Source: Bacteroides_F sp964482605 (GTDB taxonomy: Bacteria > Bacillota > Clostridia > Lachnospirales > Lachnospiraceae). From it: a DNA stretch of 25,069 nucleotides. A program made the translations under genes and the position numbers. The stretch spans positions 1-25,069 of the forward strand of contig CAYZYS010000016.1 in NCBI GenBank assembly GCA_964482605.1, written 5' to 3'. Below, piece by piece: positions 17,208 to 25,056 of the stretch (the first letter of the stretch is position 1; each line of letters starts with the position of its first letter). The notes below the pieces were generated by a model. The model saw only the letters and a program-made list of their open reading frames with translations, had not been told where the DNA came from and made no database searches.

Positions 17208-18197
17208 GTGAGCGAAATTTTTAGTGTATCAACATCACCTCATGTGCGAAGCAAGCTTACCACATCATCCATCATGCTTGATGTGCTGATAGCATTGATT
17301 CCTGCCGGAGCCTTTGGTGTATACAACTTCGGGCTGGGGGCGCTTGTCAGGATTATCGTCAGCATAGTGGCTTGCGTTGCCATTGAGGCTTTATATGAAT
17401 ATCTCATGCATATGGAGGTTACGGTAAGGGATTTGAGTGCAGCCGTAACAGGTATGCTTCTGGCACTTAACGTGCCTGTGTCGCTTCCAATCGGCATGCT
17501 CATCCTTGGTGACGCATTTGCAATCATCATTGTGAAGATGCTTTTCGGGGGACTTGGACAGAACTTCATGAACCCTGCGCTTGGTGCAAGGTGCTTTTTG
17601 TTCATCTCATTTGCAAAATGGATGACAGACTTTACGGCAACGGCAGGCTTTGCCGCTGTTGACGGCTACACCGGGGCAACACCGCTTGCAATCCTCAAGG
17701 GCGGTGAGGAGGTTGCGGGGCTTGCACAGCCTGCCCTGTCAGCAATGTTCCTTGGAACCACCGCAGGTACAATCGGTGAGACATCAGCGCTTGCAATCCT
17801 GGTTGGCGGTCTTTACCTGATTGCAAGAAAGGTGATATCCCCAAGGATTCCTGTGTCCTACATAGCAACATTTGCAATTTTCATACTTATATTTGCACCT
17901 GGACACCAGTTTGATGTGCAGTACATGCTTAAGGAAATATGCGGCGGCGGCCTCATGCTTGGCGCTTTCTTCATGGCGACTGACTATGTGACATCACCAA
18001 TCACCGCCAACGGAAAAATCGTGTTTGGCATATGCCTTGGACTTCTCACGGGCATATTCAGGATGTTTGGTGCCAACGCCGAAGGTGTTTCATTTGCAAT
18101 CATATTCTGCAACCTTCTGGTTCCGCACATTGAGAAGCTTACCATACCGAGATCCTTTGGCAAGGTAAAGCCGGAAAAGGAGGCAAAGAAATCATGA
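17208..18197 (+). CDS. rnfD: Rnf complex subunit D (membrane flavoprotein)
   Basis: Integral membrane subunit of Rnf, with covalently bound FMN and a part in ion transfer. The GTG at 17208 is preferred over the GTG at 17196: GGAG (17198-17201) lies six bases before the former, and homology begins with SEIFSVSTSPHVRS. This gives 329 residues, with many hydrophobic segments. T158 in the motif DGYTGATPLA is the expected flavinylation site. The conserved MTDYVTSPI (here MATDYVTSPI) is near the C-terminus. The stop overlaps the rnfG start as ATGA, so translation is coupled. Confidence 0.94.
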   Translation: MSEIFSVSTSPHVRSKLTTSSIMLDVLIALIPAGAFGVYNFGLGALVRIIVSIVACVAIEALYEYLMHMEVTVRDLSAAVTGMLLALNVPVSLPIGMLILGDAFAIIIVKMLFGGLGQNFMNPALGARCFLFISFAKWMTDFTATAGFAAVDGYTGATPLAILKGGEEVAGLAQPALSAMFLGTTAGTIGETSALAILVGGLYLIARKVISPRIPVSYIATFAIFILIFAPGHQFDVQYMLKEICGGGLMLGAFFMATDYVTSPITANGKIVFGICLGLLTGIFRMFGANAEGVSFAIIFCNLLVPHIEKLTIPRSFGKVKPEKEAKKS

Positions 18198-18838
18198 ACA
18201 TGAAGAATATCATTAAAGATGCATTGATTCTGTTTGCCATCACCCTTATCGCCGGCATTTGCCTTGGTGCGGTACACATGATTACCGAGGAGCCGATTGC
18301 GAGGGTTGAGGAGCAGGCAAAGCAGGATGCATACAGGGATGTATTTGAAAATGCAACGGAGTTCAAGGAGCTTGACGCATCCGTTGCCACGGCTGACAAT
18401 TACGCAGCCATACTGAGTGATGCCGGAATTGAGAAGGATGAGATTTCCGAGGTCGTTGCGGCATTCAACGGAAGCGAGTACGCAGGCCTTGTTGTCACTG
18501 TTATTGCAAAGGACGGCTATGGCGGTGACATTAAGTTTTCGGTGGGAATCCAGAAGGACGGAACGCTGAACGGAATTTCAATCTTAAGCATAAGCGAAAC
18601 GGCAGGTCTTGGAATGAAGGCTAAGGAAGATAAGTTCCAGTCCAACTTCAGGGACAAGAATGCAGATACCTACACCGTGACCAAGAATGGTGCTTCCAAG
18701 GATGGGGACGTTGAGGCAATAAGCGGTGCCACAATCACCTCCAAGGCAGTAACCAAGGGTGTCAACAGTGCGGTTGCCGTTTACAATTACTTCGCAAAGA
18801 ACGGTGTTAAGCTGGAAGGGGGTGCTACTGTTGAATAA
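18194..18838 (+). CDS. rnfG: Rnf complex subunit G (FMN-binding)
   Basis: Subunit with one N-terminal membrane helix (about 9-30) and an extracytoplasmic FMN-binding domain. FMN is attached to a threonine in the S/T-GAT motif, seen as EAISGATITSKAV with T180 as acceptor. A conserved ETAGLGMKA block lies before it. At 214 residues it is typical. It overlaps rnfD by four bases and rnfE by eight bases. Confidence 0.95.
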   Translation: MNMKNIIKDALILFAITLIAGICLGAVHMITEEPIARVEEQAKQDAYRDVFENATEFKELDASVATADNYAAILSDAGIEKDEISEVVAAFNGSEYAGLVVTVIAKDGYGGDIKFSVGIQKDGTLNGISILSISETAGLGMKAKEDKFQSNFRDKNADTYTVTKNGASKDGDVEAISGATITSKAVTKGVNSAVAVYNYFAKNGVKLEGGATVE

Positions 18839-19514
18839 ATGCATTGAAAGACTTTATAACGGCATAATCAAGGAGAACCCGACACTGGTGCTCATACTTG
18901 GAATGTGCCCGACGCTGGCTGTTACCACCTCTGCCATCAACGGCATGGGCATGGGACTTACAACAACGGCAGTTCTTGTCATGTCCAACATGATGATTTC
19001 CCTTTTGAGGAAGATTATCCCTGACAAGGTCAGGATGCCGGCATACATAGTGATTGTTGCTTCATTTGTTACCATAATACAGATGCTTTTGCAGGGATAC
19101 CTGCCTTCGCTGAATGAGTCACTCGGCGTGTACATTCCGCTTATCGTGGTAAACTGCATCATCCTTGGACGTGCAGAGAGCTATGCCTCCAAGAACCCTG
19201 TGCTTCCGTCCATATTTGACGGAATAGGAATGGGACTTGGCTTTACGCTTTCCCTCACGATTCTTGGTGCATTGAGGGAGCTTCTCGGTGCCGGCACATG
19301 CTTTGGCATAACGATATACACGGAGGAGCTCATGCCGCCAATCAGCATATTCGTGCTGGCACCTGGCGCGTTCTTCGTGCTTGCAATGGTGATTGCCGTC
19401 CGCAACAGGATAATCAGGGGCAACAGGACTGCGGCAGAAGCAGGCTGTGACAAGATTGACTGCGGACACTGCGGCAATACCGCATGTGCAGGACACAGCA
19501 AGGCGGAAGCATAA
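18831..19514 (+). CDS. rnfE: Rnf complex subunit E, with cysteine-rich C-terminal tail
   Basis: Integral membrane subunit of Rnf/Nqr-type complexes; with RnfA it forms the core that houses a membrane iron-sulfur centre. A TTG at 18831 is chosen as start: AAGGGGG (18816-18822) is eight bases upstream and the family sequence begins there (NKCIERLYNGIIKENP). This gives 227 residues and six TM segments, with the conserved LGMCPTLAVTTS. The C-terminus is extended by a tail with C206-x4-C211-x2-C214-x4-C219, which looks able to bind a metal or cluster; this is not part of the basic RnfE fold. The start overlaps the rnfG stop. Confidence 0.93.
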   Translation: MNKCIERLYNGIIKENPTLVLILGMCPTLAVTTSAINGMGMGLTTTAVLVMSNMMISLLRKIIPDKVRMPAYIVIVASFVTIIQMLLQGYLPSLNESLGVYIPLIVVNCIILGRAESYASKNPVLPSIFDGIGMGLGFTLSLTILGALRELLGAGTCFGITIYTEELMPPISIFVLAPGAFFVLAMVIAVRNRIIRGNRTAAEAGCDKIDCGHCGNTACAGHSKAEA

Positions 19515-19583
19515 GTTTTTAGGACAAATAGACGTTAGTTGACCTTGCTTTTTAGCAATGGTGACTGGAAATGGGGATTAGAT

Positions 19584-20156
19584 ATGAATCTTATTATCAT
19601 AGCCATAAGCGCAGCGCTTGTGAATAATGTGGTTTTAAGCCAGTTCTTGGGCTTGTGTCCATTCCTTGGTGTGTCAAAGCAGGTTAAGACTGCGGCAAGC
19701 ATGGGGTTGGCGGTTATTTTCGTAATTGCCATATCCTCAGCCTGCTCCAATCTCATATATGCTTACATTCTTGTGCCAACCGGAATGGAGTACCTTGAGA
19801 CAATCGTGTTCATCCTTGTGATTGCAGCACTGGTTCAGTTTGTGGAAATGTTCCTGAAGAAGTCAAGCCCTGCGCTGTATTCCGCATTGGGCGTGTACCT
19901 TCCCCTCATAACCACCAACTGTGCAGTGCTTGGTGTTGCATTGAACAGCGTGTCATATGAGTACAATTTCATTGAAACTGTTGTATACGGAATATCAATT
20001 GCAGTGGGCTTCACCATTGCCATTGTGCTGATGGCCGGTGTCCGTGAGAGAATTGAGGACAATGACATCCCTGAGAGCTTCAAGGGTATGCCAATCGTAC
20101 TTCTCACGGCGGGTCTCATGTCCATAGCATTTGTTGGATTTTCCGGATTAGTATAA
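19584..20156 (+). CDS. rnfA: Rnf complex subunit A
   Basis: Integral membrane subunit, partner and paralogue of RnfE. The ATG at 19584 follows GGGGA (19573-19577) and matches the family N-terminus MNLIIIAISAALVNNVVLSQ, so the longer frame from 19539 is rejected. The 190 residues hold six TM segments, the conserved LGLCPFLGVS near the start and the typical LPLITTNCAVLG in the middle, with the cysteines involved in the membrane cluster. The C-terminus has the family ending PESFKGMPIVLLTAGLMSIAF (in part PESFKGMP). Confidence 0.95.
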   Translation: MNLIIIAISAALVNNVVLSQFLGLCPFLGVSKQVKTAASMGLAVIFVIAISSACSNLIYAYILVPTGMEYLETIVFILVIAALVQFVEMFLKKSSPALYSALGVYLPLITTNCAVLGVALNSVSYEYNFIETVVYGISIAVGFTIAIVLMAGVRERIEDNDIPESFKGMPIVLLTAGLMSIAFVGFSGLV

Positions 20157-20166
20157 GGAGGGTGAC

Positions 20167-20958
20167 ATGTCAGGTATAATAATTGCTGCATTGGTTGTTG
20201 GCATTACCGGTATAGTCATTGGTATCTTCCTTGGCGTTGCCGGAGATAAGTTTAAGGTTGAGGTTGACCAGAAGGAGCTTGACGTAAGGGCAGAGCTTCC
20301 TGGCAACAACTGCGGCGGCTGCGGGTTTGCTGGCTGTGATGCACTTGCTGCCGCAATTGCAAAGGGTGAGGCTCCTGTCAATGCCTGTCCTGTGGGCGGA
20401 GCACCTGTCGGTGAGAAGATTGCCGCAATCATGGGGACAGAGGTTGGGGACTCCAAGCGCATGACTGCATTTGTAAAATGTGCGGGTGACTGCGAGAAGG
20501 CGAAGGACAACTATTATTATTCAGGCGTAAAGGAATGTACGCAGATGCCGTTTACACCAAATGGCGGTGCAAAGGCATGTACCTTCGGCTGCATGGGCTA
20601 CGGCTCATGTGTAAAGGCCTGTGATTTTGACGCAATACACATTGTGAACGGAATTGCGGTTGTTGACAAGGAAAAATGCAAGGCGTGCGGAAAATGCGTT
20701 GCAACATGCCCAAGGAACCTTGTGGAGCTTGTGCCATACGAAAGCCAGTACACAGTGCAGTGTGCTTCAAGGGACAAGGGCAAGGATGTCATGACCGTGT
20801 GTGCGACAGGCTGCATCGGATGCATGCTTTGCACAAAGCAGTGTGAGAACGGTGCAATCACAGTTGAAAACAACGTGGCACACATTGATTATGAGAAGTG
20901 CACAGGCTGCGGCAAGTGCGCAGAGAAGTGCCCGAAGAAAATCATCAGCAGGCATTGA
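20167..20958 (+). CDS. rnfB: Rnf complex subunit B (multi-cluster ferredoxin-accepting subunit)
   Basis: Iron-sulfur subunit thought to take electrons from reduced ferredoxin and feed the Rnf complex. After one N-terminal TM helix (about 4-25) comes the 4Fe-4S domain C49, C52, C57, C74 (NNCGGCGFAGC). Further cysteines form CAGDC, CTFGCMGYGSC, then CKACGKCVATCP, CATGCIGCMLC and CTGCGKCAEKCP, indicating about five or six clusters in 263 residues. This cluster-rich form is typical of clostridial Rnf. GGAGG just upstream supports the ATG; it is last in the operon, followed by a terminator. Confidence 0.95.
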   Translation: MSGIIIAALVVGITGIVIGIFLGVAGDKFKVEVDQKELDVRAELPGNNCGGCGFAGCDALAAAIAKGEAPVNACPVGGAPVGEKIAAIMGTEVGDSKRMTAFVKCAGDCEKAKDNYYYSGVKECTQMPFTPNGGAKACTFGCMGYGSCVKACDFDAIHIVNGIAVVDKEKCKACGKCVATCPRNLVELVPYESQYTVQCASRDKGKDVMTVCATGCIGCMLCTKQCENGAITVENNVAHIDYEKCTGCGKCAEKCPKKIISRH

Positions 20959-20981
20959 TGTGCATAAAATATAATGCAGGT

Positions 20982-21005
20982 AAGGGCAGGCTGTGCCTGC
21001 CTTTT
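20982..21005 (+). terminator. Intrinsic terminator of the rnf operon
   Basis: Ten-base stem AAGGGCAGGC (20982-20991) with GCCTGCCTTT (20995-21004), one G-T pair, three-base loop, and T-run at its 3' side. It lies 23 bases after the rnfB stop. Confidence 0.8.
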
Positions 21006-21105
21006 GCCTTGCTCATCGATGTGATTTCATGTTTTTGGAAATGTAAAACGGGCTCAGGCTTAAATATAAAAGTAAATTCATACCCGTGGAAAGAGGTTTT
21101 GCAGT

Positions 21106-22524
21106 ATGTTACGTTTTAATTTAATTAACAGGAAGTTAAGAGCTGCGGTTATCGGTACTGTATCCGCAGGAATTGTGGCTGGGGCAGCATTTTTTGCAAT
21201 TGGCGGCGGCAATGCCGGTGCTTCCGGAGCCCTTGGGACAGGAACCACAGATGTGGCGCAGGCAGCCATGACACAGGATGTTTCTTTGGATACGGATGTA
21301 ACCACATCATCCACAGGTGATGCGGAAGGTATATACAAGGCGGAGGATTTCGGGATTGATGCCGCCAACTACACGGATGACGCAGAGCTTGCAAAAACGG
21401 TTAATTATCTTGCCAACGCAGATGCGGATGAGATTGCCTTGTCCCAGGCCCAGCTTCTGTCACTGGAGGAGTTGAACATTGGCGAGGATACATCAGGTGA
21501 AAATGAAATACTTGGCGGCGGAAGGGACTACCGCAACCAGTCAGCGGATACCAAGACCGCAGTACAGATGGTGGAAACACCAATGTATGTATATGGGATT
21601 GACGTTTCAAAGTGGCAGGGGAACATTGACTGGAACCTTGTGAAGGCATCCGGCGTGTCATTTGCGATGATTAAGTGTGCAGGAAGAAGCACAGGGGTTG
21701 ATGGTGAGCTTTACATCGATTCATATTTCACACAGAACATCCAGGCCGCACAAGCTGCCGGCATCCAGGTGGGAGTGTACTTCTTCTCACAGGCAACCAA
21801 CATTGTCGAGGCATACCAGGAAGCATGCATGACAGTACAGCTTTGCCAGCAGTACAACATAACATATCCGGTAGCATTTGACTGGGAATCTGCTGACGAT
21901 TACAGGGTTGCACTTGTCCCGCAGAACCAGCTCACAATGAACATGATTGCGGCAACCTTCTGCAACACCGTTGCAAGCTACGGCTACACGCCTATGGTTT
22001 ACGCATGCAAAAATGACCTGAATTACACGTATGAGCCTGCATCACTGTCTGCGGCGTACAAGATTTGGATGGCAAATTATTATGATGATTATTATTACAC
22101 CAGCAGGATTTATATGTTCGAGAGGCCGCTGCCTACAACATCCTTCCAGTACCAGATGTGGCAGTTTGGCGTAAGCAACGTGGTTGCCGGAATTAACGGA
22201 TATGTGGACATGGACCTTGGCTTCTTCTATTACATGCCAACGCTTACCTCATCACTGCAGATAACGGCAACAAAGCAGATAACAACCACATATGGCGTGC
22301 CTGTGGACCTGCTTTCATATGTTAGTGCAACAAGCGCAGCCGGCATTGATGCAAGGGCGTATGTTACCTACAGCCTTGTTGACACCGCAGGACAGCTTGT
22401 GACATCGGATTACGCATTTGCCAATGTGGGGATATATGCCGTCAATTACTCCCTGACGGATGTCAACGGGCAGACCGTGACGGACACGGCATTGTTGTAT
22501 GTTTATCCTCCGGATGGTGTTTAA
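21106..22524 (+). CDS. Secreted or membrane-anchored GH25 lysozyme-like muramidase
   Basis: Predicted cell-wall hydrolase cutting the beta-1,4 bond of peptidoglycan. The 472-residue protein has an N-terminal signal or anchor helix (about 13-34), a low-complexity acidic spacer to about 155, and a GH25 domain about 162-378. Catalytic-type residues are present: D in YGIDVSKWQG, D and E in AFDWES, and D in GYVDMDLGF. The last 90 residues form an Ig-like domain of the kind seen attached to GH25 enzymes (ITTTYGVPVDLLSYVSA, YAVNYSLTDVNGQTVT). AAAGAGG (21091-21097) supports the ATG. It follows the rnf terminator, and no clear promoter was seen in the 100 bases before it. Confidence 0.92.
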   Translation: MLRFNLINRKLRAAVIGTVSAGIVAGAAFFAIGGGNAGASGALGTGTTDVAQAAMTQDVSLDTDVTTSSTGDAEGIYKAEDFGIDAANYTDDAELAKTVNYLANADADEIALSQAQLLSLEELNIGEDTSGENEILGGGRDYRNQSADTKTAVQMVETPMYVYGIDVSKWQGNIDWNLVKASGVSFAMIKCAGRSTGVDGELYIDSYFTQNIQAAQAAGIQVGVYFFSQATNIVEAYQEACMTVQLCQQYNITYPVAFDWESADDYRVALVPQNQLTMNMIAATFCNTVASYGYTPMVYACKNDLNYTYEPASLSAAYKIWMANYYDDYYYTSRIYMFERPLPTTSFQYQMWQFGVSNVVAGINGYVDMDLGFFYYMPTLTSSLQITATKQITTTYGVPVDLLSYVSATSAAGIDARAYVTYSLVDTAGQLVTSDYAFANVGIYAVNYSLTDVNGQTVTDTALLYVYPPDGV

Positions 22525-22561
22525 TTCAGGCTTTGTGGGAAATGTTGATTTGTTAAAGGAT

Positions 22562-22566
22562 GGAGG
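22562..22566 (+). promoter_or_regulatory. Ribosome binding site choosing the second ATG of the alcohol dehydrogenase
   Basis: GGAGG here is five bases before the ATG at 22572. It overlaps codons of the alternative ATG at 22560, which has no properly spaced site. Confidence 0.7.
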
Positions 22567-22571
22567 ATGGT

Positions 22572-23738
22572 ATGCAGAATTTTGAATTTCAGGCGGGCAC
22601 AAAGATATGCTTTGGCAGGGGACAGGTTGAGAAGCTTCCGGAAATACTTAAGGTGTATGGTAAAAATGTACTTCTTGTGTATGGCGGCGGAAGCATTGTC
22701 AAAAACGGCATATATGACCAGGTAAGCTCCCTTTTAAGCGGGCGCTTTAATGTGATAACCCTTGGGGGCGTACAGCCAAACCCGAAGATTGAAAGCGTCC
22801 GTGAGGGTGTAAGGCTCTGCCGCGAAAACAATGTTGACGTGGTGCTGGCAGTTGGCGGCGGAAGCACGATAGACTGTGCCAAGGCAATTGCAGGTGCCGT
22901 ACATTATGACGGTGACGCATGGGACATTGTGACCAACCCTGAAAGGATAGGCAATGTACTTCCCGTTGTCACCGTGCTGACCATTGCGGCAACAGGCTCA
23001 GAGATGAACAAGAATGCCGTGATTTCCAATCCTGAAATTAACGAAAAGCTCGGAACGTCTAGCATGGATTTCATTCCAAGGGCGTCAATATGCGACCCTG
23101 TGTATACTTTTGGCGTGTCACCACGCCAGACTGCCGCGGGTACTGCCGACATCATGTCACATGTGTTTGAAAATTACTTCAAGAGCGAGAAGGGCACATA
23201 CATTCAGGACAGGCTGGGTGAGGGCATAATACAGGCGTGCATCAAGTATTGCCCGATTGCCATGGAAAACCCATGCAATTATGATGCGAGGGCAAACCTC
23301 ATGTGGGCGAGCACCATGGCACTCAATGGGCTTGTGGGCGCTGGCAAGGGCTCAACCAGCTTTTCATGCCACCCGATTGAACATGAGCTTAGTGCATACT
23401 ATGACATCACGCACGGTGTGGGACTTGCAATCATCACGCCACAGTGGATGCGCCACATCCTCAATGAAAGCACTGCAAGGAAATTCAAGAAATACACCCG
23501 CAATGTGTTCCATGTGGCGGATTCCGGCAATGACCTTGAGATGGCTGTCATTGGGATAGAAAAAACAGAGGCATTCTTTAAGTCAATCGGGCTTCCGTCA
23601 TCGCTGTCAGAGGTTGGAATTGGTGATGAACACCTTGAGGAAATGGCCCACAATGCTGTAATCCACGGCAAGCTGGACAGGGCATATGTGCCGCTTACTG
23701 ACGAGGACGTGCTGGTAATACTGAAAAATTGTCTGTGA
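22572..23738 (+). CDS. Iron-containing alcohol dehydrogenase (YqhD/butanol dehydrogenase type)
   Basis: Reduces aldehydes to alcohols, probably with NADPH, in the cytoplasm; group III iron-activated ADH family. The 388 residues from the ATG at 22572 include the cofactor motif VYGGGSIVKNG (about 37-46), LAVGGGSTIDCAKAIA (about 93-107) and the metal ligands D193, H197, H267 and H281, with HELSAYYDITHG around the last. These positions nearly coincide with those of E. coli YqhD. The gene starts 47 bases after the GH25 gene with no terminator between, so read-through is possible, though functions differ. It likely serves as an electron sink or aldehyde detoxification; the exact substrate is unknown. 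Confidence 0.94.
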   Translation: MQNFEFQAGTKICFGRGQVEKLPEILKVYGKNVLLVYGGGSIVKNGIYDQVSSLLSGRFNVITLGGVQPNPKIESVREGVRLCRENNVDVVLAVGGGSTIDCAKAIAGAVHYDGDAWDIVTNPERIGNVLPVVTVLTIAATGSEMNKNAVISNPEINEKLGTSSMDFIPRASICDPVYTFGVSPRQTAAGTADIMSHVFENYFKSEKGTYIQDRLGEGIIQACIKYCPIAMENPCNYDARANLMWASTMALNGLVGAGKGSTSFSCHPIEHELSAYYDITHGVGLAIITPQWMRHILNESTARKFKKYTRNVFHVADSGNDLEMAVIGIEKTEAFFKSIGLPSSLSEVGIGDEHLEEMAHNAVIHGKLDRAYVPLTDEDVLVILKNCL

Positions 23739-23853
23739 TTTTCACCCACGGACACCACAATGTGCAAATTCACCAAAAGATGAGGCATATAATAATGAAA
23801 ATAGGGGAATATTACGTACATTTTTACTAGAATAAGAACATCCTTCAAATCTG

Positions 23854-23882
23854 TTGACATTGCACCCCCAAGCGGGTATGAT
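23854..23882 (+). promoter_or_regulatory. Near-consensus sigma-A promoter
   Basis: TTGACA (23854-23859), a 17-base spacer and TATGAT (23877-23882). Transcription would start near 23889. An inverted repeat, ACATCCTT (23838-23845) and AAGGATGT (23901-23908), flanks it. No protein gene begins within 280 bases downstream. Confidence 0.78.
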
Positions 23883-23957
23883 TGTCACTGTAAGGAAGTC
23901 AAGGATGTACATAAGTGTCCTTCCCCAAGGCTCTTGACTATATATTGTTCCCCTCGC

Positions 23958-23991
23958 AAAAAGATGAAGTTTTTCGGAACCTCATCTTTTT
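23958..23991 (+). terminator. Terminator-like hairpin ending a possible small RNA
   Basis: AAAAAGATGA (23958-23967) pairs fully with TCATCTTTTT (23982-23991), and GTT/AAC (23969-23971/23978-23980) extends it. CTTTTTG follows. A transcript from the upstream promoter would be about 100-110 bases. The stem is A/T-rich, so strength is uncertain. Confidence 0.5.
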
Positions 23992-23996
23992 CTTTT

Positions 23997-24048
23997 TGCG
24001 CAATAAGCGAGTGAACGAAGTTCGCGAGGTGGCTCGTCGCTTATCGCA
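23997..24048 (+). ncRNA. Predicted three-way-junction element
   Basis: Closing stem TGCG+ATAAGCGA (23997-24000, 24003-24010) pairs with TCGCTTAT+CGCA (24037-24048), with CA bulged. Inside are two small hairpins, GAAC/GTTC (24013-24023) and CGAG/CTCG (24025-24036). It may be part of an RNA or a dispersed repeat; by-eye pairing only. Confidence 0.4.
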
Positions 24049-24100
24049 CACTGTCTGGTTATATAAAACAAGCATAAACTGGTATTTTACATATGACCAA

Positions 24101-24136
24101 TTCGAGGCTAACATATGTCCTTGTGATAATTCACAA
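24101..24136 (+). promoter_or_regulatory. Possible promoter and operator of the ECF S-component gene
   Basis: TGTGATAAT (24122-24130) is an extended-10-like sequence with a poor -35 (TTCGAG, 24101-24106). It lies inside the inverted repeat TTGTGA-TAAT-TCACAA (24121-24136). The half-sites recall Rex or Crp/Fnr-family sites, but the spacer is four rather than six bases. Confidence 0.4.
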
Positions 24137-24174
24137 TAAACAAATTATGGGATGGCCCATGGATTGGAGAAATG

Positions 24175-24957
24175 ATGGAAAAATTCAAGAAGTACGTGGC
24201 CTTTGACGCAGGTGTGGTTGTGACACTGGCAGGGGTCATAATGGCAGTTCTTACATATGAGGGTGGTAATTACAAGAATACAAAATATGGATATGCGCTG
24301 ATGCTGGCATTTGCCGGAATAGTCATACTTGCCGCAGGTGCGCACACTGCATTTTCAAAGGAGGAGCAAAAGGGCAGGGTTCAGGTGTCGACACTGGCGC
24401 AGGCTGCCCTGTGTGCCGCATTAAGCTACATTGGCTGCACATATCTCAAGATACAGGTACCTGTTCCGGGAACGGAGGGGACGATGTTCCACCTTGGCAA
24501 TGTCTTCTGCGTGCTTGCAGCGTTGCTTCTCGGCGGCTTTTGGGGCGGGCTTTCAGGCGCGGTTGGAATGTCAATAGGCGACCTACTTTCAGGCGTTTAT
24601 GTGACCACGGCACCAAAGACATTTGTATTGAAGCTTTGCATAGGGCTTATCGTGGGACTGGTTGCCCACAAGGGCTTTAAGCTCAGCAAGCCGCACAAGG
24701 CAGGCTATGTAACCGTTGCAACCATTGTGTCCGCTGTCGCAGGAATGGCATTCAACGTGGTGGCTGACCCTGTTGTGGGTTACTTCTATAAAATGTACCT
24801 TTACGGCATACCACAGGACCTTGCCGCAACGCTTGCCAAGGTGAGCAGCATTACCACCTCGGTAAATGCAGTGATTGCAGTGATTGTTGCCTCAATTGTC
24901 TACCTTGCGTTAAGGCCTGTAATGAAAAAAGCAGGGCTGTTGAAGGAAATAGGCTGA
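24175..24957 (+). CDS. ECF transporter S component with N-terminal extension
   Basis: Substrate-binding membrane protein of an energy-coupling factor importer; works with the shared EcfA/A'/T module encoded elsewhere. The ATG at 24175 is chosen because GGAG (24166-24169) is five bases before it; an ATG at 24172 is too close. The 260-residue protein has a core of six TM segments from about residue 70 with the family block TMFHLGNVFCVLAALLLGG followed by GGLSGAVGMSIGDL. Ahead of the core are two further hydrophobic segments (about 8-25 and 40-60) not found in most S components. The vitamin or cofactor carried cannot be told, and no known riboswitch was recognised in the leader. Confidence 0.87.
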   Translation: MEKFKKYVAFDAGVVVTLAGVIMAVLTYEGGNYKNTKYGYALMLAFAGIVILAAGAHTAFSKEEQKGRVQVSTLAQAALCAALSYIGCTYLKIQVPVPGTEGTMFHLGNVFCVLAALLLGGFWGGLSGAVGMSIGDLLSGVYVTTAPKTFVLKLCIGLIVGLVAHKGFKLSKPHKAGYVTVATIVSAVAGMAFNVVADPVVGYFYKMYLYGIPQDLAATLAKVSSITTSVNAVIAVIVASIVYLALRPVMKKAGLLKEIG

Positions 24958-24965
24958 TTTTTTTC

Positions 24966-24994
24966 TTGACATTTATTTTGCCGTGATATATGAT
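24966..24994 (+). promoter_or_regulatory. Near-consensus sigma-A promoter at the window end
   Basis: TTGACA (24966-24971), a 17-base spacer and TATGAT (24989-24994), the same boxes as the promoter at 23854. It starts nine bases after the ECF gene stop and reads out of the window. Confidence 0.75.
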
Positions 24995-25011
24995 AATCAA
25001 GTGTGCCGCAC

Positions 25012-25056
25012 AGTTAGGTCATAAGTCTGCCCTTATGGCAGCACCAAAACTGGCGA
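25012..25056 (+). other. Hairpin in a transcript leaving the window
   Basis: CATAAG (about 25019-25024) pairs with CTTATG (about 25033-25038), and CAGTT pairs with AACTG outside it (roughly 25010-25052), with GGT/ACC between. It begins about ten bases after the predicted start. It could be a small RNA or a leader; the 3' part is outside the window. Confidence 0.35.

Larger units (their letters stand above)
23739..24174 (+). other. Gene-free structured stretch (436 bases)
   Basis: No convincing protein gene. It holds a near-consensus promoter (23854-23882), a weak three-way fold from 23898, a terminator-like hairpin (23958-23991), a three-way-junction element (23997-24048) and an inverted repeat TTGTGA-TAAT-TCACAA (24121-24136) before the ECF gene. 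It could encode a small RNA, be a long leader, or both. Confidence 0.55.

Noticed and set aside
23730..23754. Hairpin over the alcohol dehydrogenase stop as a terminator
   Set aside because: An eight-pair stem is possible but no T-run follows.
23915..24139. 74-codon open frame in the non-coding stretch
   Set aside because: It runs through the terminator-like hairpin and the three-way junction, has no ribosome binding site and its product resembles no known protein; structure rather than coding explains the bases.
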